From the NCBI GenBank assembly GCA_029532625.1, contig JARFXM010000003.1, positions 1,550,001 through 1,614,000 of the forward strand: a stretch of DNA of 64,000 bases, given 5' to 3'. This DNA is from Lomentospora prolificans. Taxonomy: Eukaryota > Ascomycota > Sordariomycetes > Microascales > Microascaceae. Shown here piece after piece: positions 54,785-64,000 of the stretch. The translations under genes and the position numbers were made by a program. The notes beneath the pieces are model-generated. The model saw nothing but the letters and a program-made list of their open reading frames with translations. It ran no database searches and was not told the origin of the DNA. Every line of letters begins with the position of its first letter. The stretch's first letter is position 1.

Positions 54785-57608
54785 ATGGCTGGTGGGGATT
54801 TTCTAGCCGTTCCCCCCGACCGATCGGGAGACGGCAGCCCGCCATCAGTCGCGTTCAGTGTCCCCGATTCGGAACCGAATAATCGCGAAGGAGAAGACCA
54901 TAACCGACCGCCGAAACGTCGAAGGGTCACCGTGGCCTGCTCAAACTGCCGGTTTCGGAAATCCAGGGTAAGATCTCTTGCGTCCCGGCTCACTCGATCG
55001 CGTCTCTAACCAGGTATATTGATTTTAGTGCGATGGAACGCGACCAAAGTGTACAACATGCTTAACACAAGGGCTGGAATGCGTGTACACGCATCCAGGC
55101 CCGCTGAGTGCCGTGGCTGCTGCAAAAGGGTATGCTGGATTCCTACGCTCAGTCTCTGGTGGTCGAGAATCTAACACTTCGACGACGTAGCCACCTTGAT
55201 TCACTGGAATATAGACTTGCTGCTGTCGAAAGCCGCCTGCAGGCCCATGAAAGCCGTCTGGGGGTGCTTGAATATGGTCGGAATGGGACCAATATTTCTC
55301 CAGCCGAGCAGTCGGATACAGCAACCGAACAGAGACTGCCAGATGCCTCTGTTGACGACGATGAGCCCCAGTCCGTGGTTTGTTCCGTTGACGCAACTGA
55401 CGGAGTTGGCTCCATCAGCTTCACCGAGGAGCAGAGCGCTGGCTTTTTTGGTAAGTGATCTTGTGTTTGCAGGGAGAAAATCTATACCTAAACTTGGGTC
55501 TCATGATAGGTCCTTCGTCGAATATTGCGTTTACTCGCGACATTGTCAGTGCAACCATATCGATGCTGAAGAAAGCCGGCGCGGAGTCTGTCCCGAGTCG
55601 CCAAGATAGCGGCTTCATGCAAAGCCACGTGCTCTTCGTATCGCGCCCACCCTCTCCTATCCCCCATCAGACCCGGCGTCTTTCGCGGCTTCATGGATCA
55701 TCCCTTAATCCATTCGAGTTACCGCCCCCTGCCGAGACGTTGGGGCTTATCCACCAGTACTTTGCCAACACCGGTCTGTTATTTCCTTTCATTCACCGCG
55801 AGAGCTTCATACAAACATACCATGAGGTAGCGGCCAGTAACTTCAGCAAAGTTAGACGATCCTGGCTTGGGTTGTTGAATATGATTCTGGCCATGTCTAT
55901 TAGCACCGCCTATCCCAGCGATCTACCACACGACCGACGGAGAGCGGAATCAAACGTATTTTTCCATCGAGCCATGGCTCTCTGTGAGAATCAGATTAGG
56001 TTTGGAGCCAGCCTAGAGATTGGTTCGTTGGCAGTTCTTCCCTCAATATATAAGCTAGGCATATATCTAACAAGGTATCTCAGTCCAATTTCTGCTCCTT
56101 CTAAGCCAATATTTGCAAGGAACCGAGAGTTCTATTCAAACTTGGAACATCCACGGCCTAGCTGTCAAAGCTTCGTACCAGCTCGGTCTACATTCTAGGC
56201 ATACTTTAGAACGATATACCCCGCTTGAGCAAGAGATGCGCATCCGTACGTGGTATAGCTGCATCCTCCTTGATAGGTATCTTTTACCCCATCTACGTAG
56301 GTGTGCTTGAATTGACCATTTTCCGGGTAGGATACTGAGTATGACCTTGGGGAGACCGCTCGCCATTCCGGACGCGCACATCAAATTGGATCTTCCGCAT
56401 CAGCGAGCCGACATAGCTGGTCTACCTGCGGAATCCCCACCACCTGATCATACACCGAGTTCGGACGTTGTGAATATGAGTGTCGAATTCTACAATGCAA
56501 CCATGTACGTCTAGCGTGTGTAGGCGCAACTAACACCCCGCGTGTCGAATTTTCATATTGCTGACTACATAGCGCTCTATATCTCATCATGGGAAGAGTC
56601 TTAGACTCTCTATACGGGAGTAACCTTGATTGTGAGACTTCTGAAGATGTATTCAGAATATCTAGTCAAATTTTCCAAGTTGAGCACCAGCTCTCCGAGG
56701 CACAGAGAGGGTTCCCCCCAACTATGCGACCCGTCGAGGTTTCAGACATTCTGTTGAACGAGCCAATGGACGAAAGCTCTCTTCTCATCCTTAAATTTCG
56801 CGTCGTTTTCACTCTTCGGTATCATAATATTCGCATCCTTACCCATCGTCCACTCCTACAAAAGTATCTCGAGGTTCTGAGCAACGAAGCTCAGGACTCG
56901 ACTCGCCGGGTATATGTCGATCCTCTACGCCAGGTAGGAGTGAACAGTTTACGTATATGTATTCAATCAGCAAGCAGCATTATTGAATTAATGACGCATA
57001 TAATTCGGTCAGCTAAGGAGAATCGGGTGTTGCTGGGAGCATGGTGGTTCTCTCTCTACTACAGTAGGAAAAATTGCCACTCACATGAAAAATAGCCCAT
57101 CACTAACAAACAAGTCATCAGCCTTCAACTCTGCACTTGTTATCTATTCTAGCCTTCTGATCAAGGCTTATGCGGAGCTGCAGCCGAATGTCGTCTCCCT
57201 CGGCGACGTCGCTTTCCGGCGCGACCTGCTCCACCAAGCAATCGAATGTCTCATGTCTCTTGATCATGGCAACGTTATGACGGAAAAATGCGCACGATAT
57301 ACAATGAAACTGGACCGGGTTTTGGATGCACTAAGTTCGTATACCTCTTTACTGATCCTAGAGGACTGCCCCGTCGGCTAACCTGACTGCTTTCGTGAGT
57401 AGATTCTACAACTTCCGCGGATATGAATGGCACAGGAGAAATATCAGATGTAGTTTCCCGCCCAGAAAAAGGCTTTATGGCCGCCTTGATGGACCCTTCT
57501 CTATTCAATCATGGACAAACGCCAACAGGGCTGGATTTAAGCGAGTTTATGGTCCCGGGAGACCTAGATTTCCTCAATTTCTTTGATCCCAATGCAAATT
57601 CGGCTTAA
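54785..57608 (+). CDS. Zn(II)2Cys6 transcription factor within the gentisate cluster
   Basis: Nine exons (54785-54967, 55029-55129, 55191-55450, 55510-56022, 56084-56276, 56331-56504, 56573-57063, 57122-57334, 57403-57608) give 777 residues. Each junction was chosen so that frame and family pattern continue. Cluster: TVACSNCRFRKSR | CDGTRPKCTTC ... C (C52, C55, C62, C69, C72, C79). Next is a coiled-coil-like linker (LDSLEYRLAAVESRLQAHE). Then comes the Fungal_trans domain: FANTGLLFPFIHRESFIQTY, LLLLSQYLQGTESSIQTW, KASYQLGLHSRH and LSMTLGRPLAIPD. The C-terminus is acidic (EFMVPGDLDFLNFFDPN), a likely activation region. Position between the aldehyde dehydrogenase and monooxygenase genes makes it the best candidate for a pathway-specific activator. 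Confidence 0.85.
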
Positions 57609-58204
57609 TAGTCTTGTTTAATAGTGTATGATACGAGAAATTCCAAGTTGAATAAAGATTCAGTCTAGGGAGCGATTATAACGAAGACCCGCCTAAGTTG
57701 TATCTGGAACGAAGTAAAAACTAGGACCATGCCCAGTATCGTCACTATTTTAAACTTGAGACCTGAATCTGTCCGTTTATAAATCCCTGGAGGAACGCGG
57801 CAGTGAGTAGGAATGTGAAGCTCGCTGGATTCCTGAGCTAGTTGAACGGTTACGATATAGCTTCCAAGGACGATTAGGACGTCTTACGAGAGCCAGCTAG
57901 ACTCGTGTTCCCTGAATAGAAATCAGTTTGCTTCGTAGACGAATAGAGTAATCTTGACGGGGAGATACGGGACGTGAAAGTACATGCATCTTTTGCGGCC
58001 GGAACGACCTGCCGCGACATGTTCCTCTTTGGGATCCAGTGAGTGGGGCTTTGAGTGCGGGCCGGGAGCCCAGGGTTCAAGCTGGGGAGATCCGGGAGCC
58101 CGAAGTAGAACACCATTCTCAAGCTGCCATACCTGCATTACCATCAATCTATGAGGCCGATATAATAGGTTGAGATTTGAGCTGCTTAGAAGCCTTGCGA
58201 TACG
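57609..58204. promoter_or_regulatory. promoter of the FAD monooxygenase gene
   Basis: About 600 bp. Includes GCGGCCGGAAC near 57995 and a GTGCGGGCCGGGAGCCC stretch near 58056, both rich in CGG/CCG half-sites. No gene is seen. Confidence 0.4.
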
Positions 58205-60042
58205 ATGGATCCATCCGCCAAGTTTGTTCTTCCAATTCAATCACACCCAAGCCATACAACACCCGACTTCGAAATGCCTAGCATACTGGCGAATACAGAC
58301 GGAGTAGCCACGGAGACGAATTGTGTTACTAAGCACGTGAATGGGGTCATCTCTGGTAGCCATAGTGTTGCTACGACGTCCCGAGCCCATTTGGATTTAC
58401 CGCGTTTCGGACTAGATGATACCCTTGAAACTTCGTATCCTACAAATTCGCTTCAGTTTTTGCAACGGTTAGGTCCGAAAGCGCCACAGAACGGTGACGG
58501 ATTGGACCTGTCGCTTAATGTTACAAAGACCAGACTCAACGTGGTCATTGTTGGTGCTGGCCTTGGTGGGCTGGCTGCTGCCGTTGCTCTCTCTCGAAGC
58601 GGGCACGGGGTTGTGGTCCTAGAACAAGCTCCGAAGCTTGGCGAGGTATGAAATCATGCATAAGTACTATATGTTGCGGTATATCCTGACAACCTTTCAA
58701 CATAGGTGGGAGCCGGCATCCAGATCCCACCCAACTCCGCTCGTCTCCTTCGCCGATGGGGCGTCTTCAAGCATTTGGAGCAGGCGGCGTTACAACCAGA
58801 CGCCATAATCTTCCGCAGATGGGCTAATGGAAATGTCATTGGCTTGACGGATCTCGGCGCCGAGTATGTCGAAAACTTCGGCTCCAAGTACTACGTCGTC
58901 CATCGTGCCGACTTCCACGATGCGCTTTACAAGCGAGCGATCGAGTTGGGTGTGACTGTTCGACTGGATAGCAAAGTTACCAAGTACGTCGACAAGGCAG
59001 CCGTAACTCTTGAGGATGGTTCGATTGTCAAGGGCGACCTAGTTATCGCAGCAGATGGTAAAGTGTCTCTCCACGACCCTCGTCTGAGCTAGCTTCATTA
59101 ACTACCTTGGTACAGGTATCAAATCGTTGGCTAGGCAGATAGTGCAACCTGGGGACGAATGTAATCCTCGTCCTACAGGCTTTGCCGCCTACAGAGCTAC
59201 TGTAGATGTCGAGAAGATCAAGTCTGACCCCGAGATCTCTTGGTTATTAGAGAAACCGGCATTGAATATCTGGTAGGTCCCCTCAATTCAAGAAGGGGGA
59301 AATTAAGCTAAATCTGTCAAAAAAAGGATTGGAAAAGACCGCCATGTCATGACATACACAATCGCTTCTGGAAGGTCCTTCAATATGGTACTATCTCATC
59401 GAGATAACAGCGATCCAACTACGTGGAGCCAAGATACCGCCTTAGAGGACATGCGCAAAGAGTTCGATGGCTGGGATCCAAAGTAAGTTGTTCTAATGTA
59501 GAATTACTCATCATTATATAACTAATCGTTACACCAGACTCACAAAGATTATCTCCTTTATCGAGTCATGTCTTAAGTGGCCCTTAATGTCAGGTGTCTC
59601 CATGAAGACATGGGTCTCGATGGCCGATAGGGTCGTTATCATGGGTGATGCCGCTCACCCAATGGTTCCATACATGTCCCAAGGCGCGGGAATGGCGGTA
59701 GAAGATGGTGCAGCTCTTGCTGTTGTACTTAGTCGGATGGCATCTATTGAGGAGCTGCCATTCGCTCTGTGCGTGTACGAGGAGGAGCGCATCAAGCGCT
59801 CAGGTGACATGCAGCGGGCCAGCATGGTCAATGGTCTGATTTGGCACTTCCCCGATGGACCGGAACAGGAGGCCCGGGACGCAAATATGCGGCTTGAAGT
59901 GGAAGGGAAAGCGTTTTCGTGGAGTGCAAATCAATGGAGCGATCCGGTTACTCAATGGTGGGCGTACGGCTATGATGCGGAAACTGCGGTAGGGAGGCGG
60001 TGGGATAGGAAAGTTTCCGAGTTGATTAAGGCGAGTTTCTAG
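58205..60042 (+). CDS. FAD aromatic hydroxylase (salicylate / 3-hydroxybenzoate hydroxylase type)
   Basis: Five exons (58205-58645, 58706-59057, 59116-59272, 59327-59482, 59538-60042) give 536 residues. Group A flavoprotein hydroxylase motifs: VVIVGAGLGGLAAAVALSRS (G117-A-G-L-G-G122), the DG motif VIAADGIKS (D264), and the second FAD motif VIMGDAAHPMVPYMSQGAG (G405-D406). The fold is that of salicylate hydroxylases. With a gentisate dioxygenase nearby, a product hydroxylated para to an existing OH (gentisate, from 3-hydroxybenzoate or salicylate) is more likely than catechol, but the sequence cannot decide. The ~110 residues before the FAD loop form a polar extension beyond the usual ~430-450 length. 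The start at 58205 is the first in-frame ATG of the exon, and a shorter start at codon 24 is possible. Confidence 0.86.
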
Positions 60043-60600
60043 TTTCATTTTCAGTTAATCATAGATTTAGTTAGAACAGCCTCAGATTAAGGCATACGCA
60101 TTGTTAAAGAAGACGGTCGTCAAATGCAAGCTTCAGCTAGATCAGTAACATCTGGCTATTATATACCTCCGAAACCAACGCTAAAGCGCCTTTGTACTCG
60201 GTTAAATGTTGATACTGGAAGAAAGAATCCCCTAATTCGATAATGATTTACTACCGGAAATACTGGCAATAAAGACTGTGTCGTCCGATTGTGGTGATTG
60301 CAGAAGAATGTCTCATCTTAGCGAATATGCGCGCCGCTCTTATGCAACTTTGGCATTGACCGAACGGAGGGATTCTCTAATTCGTGTCATTCTTCCACCT
60401 CCTGCTCTTATTGCGCCATGCGCTTCTCATTAGCGCCATCCCGGCGATCATTTACGCGACTGGCAGGACTAGCGGTCCCATGGCCGGAAAATTGCGGTGC
60501 CCATAGCTTCGCGTAAAAGAGCGCATCGGCTTCTTCCAGGCATCGGCTTCTTCCAAAGAGCGCACCCTGAGGTCCAGTAGAAAGAACATGGCCCAAATTC
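60043..60600. other. intergenic
   Basis: The 3' region of the hydroxylase gene. A direct repeat of GCATCGGCTTCTTCCA lies at about 60523 and 60541. No gene is seen. Confidence 0.5.
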
Positions 60601-61610
60601 TGTGAATCCCGTGCAGCCCCCAAAGGCGAACCCGACCCTGGACGACAAATCTGCATACTGCGGCTTGATAGGTAGAGTGTCACGAACATTACAACAAATG
60701 CGCCTAGAAAGTCAACGCGCATCCGATTGCCATGGCTGTCAAGACAAAAAGTATTAGTTCTTTCCTCGCAAACTTCTCGTTGTCGTACGGGAGACCCAAT
60801 TTCACTTATTCTTCTTTCGTACAAGTCAGCGATGAGACTTCTGCTGGAATCAGGAACGCTGTGACATTAACGAAAGCTTCAGCAGAAGAAGATGAACAGT
60901 TGAATAGATCCCACCATTGTATTGAGTCCGGCCTCATCTAGGCTTTAGCCATGCCCACGCCTGCAAGTAGGTATAAGAAAATGCACTGCATGAAATTCTT
61001 CTGATGATGATGAACCGCCGGCTCATTTTGTCGACAATGAGCATGGCACAAAGGACAGCAACCGTGGATATAGCGGGTTTGATGATGGTACACATAAATT
61101 CTTCGCCTTGTCTACTGTGAAGAATGTAAAGAGTGGGCGCGTAGCCAGTCACACATTGGTTTCCGGTCCACTGGTTGGCGATGAAGGAGGGACGTGTATG
61201 TAATCTGCGCGAGTGTGAGAGCAAATGTTAACTTTGCTGAGGCTTTCGATAACTCACTCCATTCTACGTCAACCTGACTGCGTTCGATGTAGGTTTGTGT
61301 CCTTCAAGAGGTCGAATCAGCTGTTTCGGCCGCGTTCTTAGAGCCCGAATTGCCTCTTGAATACCAAGTATCTCCATGTCGGTCCAGGCCCAGAAATTGA
61401 TGTTATCCTCAGCAGTGCGGGCACTAGCGAGGGGCTTCTTGGCATCCTCTGTAGAGTCTTTCGGGATGAGCCGCCGAGGCTGCGGGAGGGGAAACGGGGG
61501 GAGACGGGGGATCAGTATTGAGAGGAACAAATCGATATAGATACGAAGTATTAGTTGACCAAGATAAATAAGATGGTAGGCAAGACAATATCGGTGCGAG
61601 GCTGCACCTT
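60601..61610 (-). pseudogene. decayed MFS sugar-transporter-like gene
   Basis: Minus-strand pieces in different frames recall a sugar-porter (MFS) protein: PRRLIPKDSTEDAKK with a following helical linker (about 61475-61320), then NQWTGNQCVTGYAPTLYIL and VAVLCAMLIVDKMSRR (about 61180-60990), then LIADLYERR with a further hydrophobic stretch (about 60820-60650). The middle blocks match the helix-7 region and the D-[KR]-x-[GS]-RR loop of sugar transporters. The frames are separated by stops and no full-length model with splice sites can be made. It lies just beyond the gentisate cluster, but nothing shows it served that pathway. Confidence 0.5.
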
Positions 61611-61845
61611 TGGTCAACGGAAGCCCCTTAGAACACGGTTTCCTACTTAGAAGCGCCAATCTGACTGGTGACTTGGACGACTCTATTGTAGAATTCGATT
61701 TTGTGGGTGTTACCTTCCCCGTTATCCTCACTACCGTAGTTGACGCCAGGGGGACAGGACGTTCACGAGAAGTATGGATACCGAGGAAGTGAAGAGACTC
61801 TATCGAAGACAATATAAGGCAATATTAGCCTATGCTACAGTCGAT

Positions 61846-62640
61846 TTATGGCTGCGTGACGGTCTGATTCTTCCTCGCCTTGTCGAGGAGCTGTATACGA
61901 ATGCGCAGCAACGGGGGGACTTGTTGCTCCAGAAACCGCATTTCATCCATCCTCTCCCACTTGTTGATACCGAGATTTATTGTTACTTCCTCTGTAACAC
62001 CGAGCTTAACCAGCAGTTCCTTGACAGTAAGGGGAATATCAAATATCTCATTATTCTCGAGCGCTATTAGGATATTGAACGGTGGCCTCAGCTCACCCAC
62101 CAATGCAGCTTTGGTTGCTTCAAAGGGCGGATTCTCCCTGGTGTGAAATATCGTACAACGCTTGAGAATTTCGAACGGTGCCAGAAACTTTGGTAGGCCG
62201 ACAAAGAAGGACGCAGAATTTCGATTAGTTCCATAGACAATTATGAAGCGTATGTTCTTGAAGGCGATGTCGCGGTCCTCGTGCGTGAGCCCTCGGTGTC
62301 CCGGGCGAGCGAGTACCTCTGTTCCGAAATCCCTAGACATAACAATGACCTTGAATCTCCAGAATAGTGGTTTTGCCACTTCTCGGAAATGTCGGCTTGT
62401 GTTGTTCACGATGAGCCAGTCGCGGAGGTGGGAAACTTGTTGGGGAGGGAGGGGGCAATTTGGTTTGGCGCTCGAGCTCGATGAGCCAGGATTGTCATTA
62501 GAGCTAGCAATGAATTTATCGAGGTGCTGGGTGCAATATTCGAAGCATAGGGGAGATTCAGAATGGATGCACAGCTGGAGGATAGTTACAAATAGCTCGA
62601 GTGGTAGCATCTCGAAGGGATCACGTCTTTTATCAGCCAT
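61846..62640 (-). CDS. F-box-like protein, fungal family
   Basis: Intronless, 264 residues from ATG 62640-62638 (MADKRRDP). Residues about 8-25 read FEMLPLELFVTILQLCIH, an F-box-like start. RHFREVAKPLFWRFKVIV near 85-102 is typical of fungal F-box proteins (the phrase R..A.PL.WR). The C-terminal half has no LRR, WD or Kelch repeat. F-box proteins recruit substrates to SCF ubiquitin ligases through Skp1. A longer in-frame reading upstream lacks an ATG. It is isolated between a pseudogene and unassigned sequence, as lineage-specific F-box genes often are. Confidence 0.6.
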   Translation of the reverse strand: MADKRRDPFEMLPLELFVTILQLCIHSESPLCFEYCTQHLDKFIASSNDNPGSSSSSAKPNCPLPPQQVSHLRDWLIVNNTSRHFREVAKPLFWRFKVIVMSRDFGTEVLARPGHRGLTHEDRDIAFKNIRFIIVYGTNRNSASFFVGLPKFLAPFEILKRCTIFHTRENPPFEATKAALVGELRPPFNILIALENNEIFDIPLTVKELLVKLGVTEEVTINLGINKWERMDEMRFLEQQVPPLLRIRIQLLDKARKNQTVTQP

Positions 62641-64000
62641 TGTTGAGGATGTTTGGCGGGGAAAAACGAGGCGAATTCTAGAACCAAGTCGGACGCAATA
62701 CTGTTGAAGTTGAACTGGACACGAAAACACACGTGACACATGTCTCTCAGCCTGGAGCCTTCGACATTACTATGGCTGAAGCAGCCGCGGCTTAGTATTT
62801 TGCTAGACATTTGCAACAACCTAGTAGAGGGTCTGGTAGAACATAGTCCATACATCCGGGCTCATACTCAACTTGAAACCTGCGTGTATAAAAAGAACTG
62901 GGTCATGTTAGATCAGTCATGAGTGCTAGCAACCAGCTTAGTTTGGTCTTCCTACCTGGGCCGAGTAGTCGATAAGTGATCTTGGGATGCTGAAAACTAG
63001 TCTAATCTTTATTACGATGGTGCATCTATTTAACCGTTACAAGTATACTTGTTTTATTACTACATTACAACCACATATCAGTGTAGCGTGCAGTTCAGAT
63101 ACCATTTCTCTAGAAAAGCAACTTGTCTGTCTCGCACTTAAAGCCATTTTTTCGGAAAGCTTTCATTTTCTGTAGTACTCAGCAAGAGCGCTGTACAATC
63201 AAGTTGACCTTGGGGCTAAAGCAAGATGCTGCGGGCGCGTTAATAGTTGCCAGGACTATGCGTGGTAAGGGTGACAAACTTAGCCCAAAACATTTTCTCA
63301 AGGACAACACTTCCTTCAACGCCGCTGACATTAAAATGCAGACCGAAGTGGTGTGACCTGGTCATAGGTACTACTGACGAGAAGCATAAGATTCTTCGGC
63401 TTGGGTCTAAAGTCGCCCTCGTACCATCCTCAGCATCTATGGACCAAGGCGGACAGGAATATGCTTGTTCAAATAATAGGAGCTACAGCTTTCTTGTAAA
63501 GCTCAGTACCACAAGTGCTCCATCTAATTCCCATTCTCTCCTCGCGGATGTTGTTTGCCGGAGATGCTTGGCTATAGGGCCCGCAACGCCCACGATACAA
63601 CGAGCCGTATTATCCATCCAAGAGCCATTTGGCTACGCCTAATATTTTAGCAGTAGGAACGCGTTCAATCCCCACTGGGTAAGAGCCAAGAGGATGTTGC
63701 CAATGTATTTGGCCAAGATTAACGTTCTGGGGTCTTGTGCTTTTATGTTGCCTGGTCTCATTGGAAACACTCGATTGGCGATGTCTGGTTTGCCTAGTAT
63801 CGCTTGTTGCGGCCTCGGTTATACCAAAAGAAAGTAGTACCGAAGAGGACACCCGGAGTATTCTCGATCAACCCGGAATATGGTATCATAGTTCCCAAGG
63901 CAAGAACAGGAATCCCAATTTGCGCTGAGACTGGGGGGTGCTTCAGGATACAGGATTCATACCAGGTCGATGGTTCACTCAAAAGTTTGGTCGGACTTTC
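62641..64000. other. unassigned sequence with possible membrane-protein remnant
   Basis: No intact gene. On the minus strand two hydrophobic readings are close together in different frames: GIPVLALGTMIPYSGLIENT with LFGTTFFWYNRGR (about 63930-63835), and LILAKYIGNILLALTQWGLN (about 63725-63660). They might be remains of a transporter, but I cannot name it. The rest up to the window end shows nothing. Confidence 0.3.

Overview
The window comes from a filamentous ascomycete (Pezizomycotina, probably Sordariomycetes). The evidence is short GT-AG introns (mostly 50-75 nt) with CTAAC-type branch points, intron-bearing nuclear tRNA genes, several Zn(II)2Cys6 regulators, and single-copy fungal housekeeping genes. 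Gene models below were built by hand from splice signals and frame continuity. Nothing was searched against a database.

Region 1 (0.2-18.5 kb) is mostly core genome: a DUF4470/MYND-finger protein, an Ace2/Swi5-type C2H2 regulator with a long leader, a four-CBS plus PB1 tail-anchored protein, mitochondrial ribosomal protein S2, and an Spt10-like protein that joins a GNAT domain to an integrase-type HHCC zinc finger.

Region 2 (18.5-42 kb) is mixed. It has two tandem tRNA-Val(AAC) genes with different introns, a tRNA-Arg(ACG) and a tRNA-Gly(GCC). It also has two small membrane-protein genes that only appear after splicing (20.25-20.77 kb and 40.86-41.85 kb). The rest is a flavin monooxygenase, a DUF6536-type membrane protein with a repeat tail, an NmrA-like protein divergent from a Zn2Cys6 regulator, a secreted SGNH/CE3-type esterase, and a secreted Pro/Glu/Ala-repeat protein. 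Long gene-poor stretches separate these.

Region 3 (43.5-64 kb) is accessory. It starts with two divergent, broken alpha/beta-hydrolase genes. Next is a Zn2Cys6 regulator, then a compact aromatic catabolic cluster: gentisate 1,2-dioxygenase, a FAH-family hydrolase, an aldehyde dehydrogenase, a nine-exon Zn2Cys6 regulator and a salicylate-hydroxylase-type FAD monooxygenase. Together these suggest a route hydroxybenzaldehyde -> hydroxybenzoate -> gentisate -> maleylpyruvate -> fumarate/maleate plus pyruvate under local control. A decayed sugar-transporter gene, an F-box protein gene and unclear remnants close the window. The gentisate cluster, next to decaying secreted-enzyme and transporter genes, is the most notable system here.
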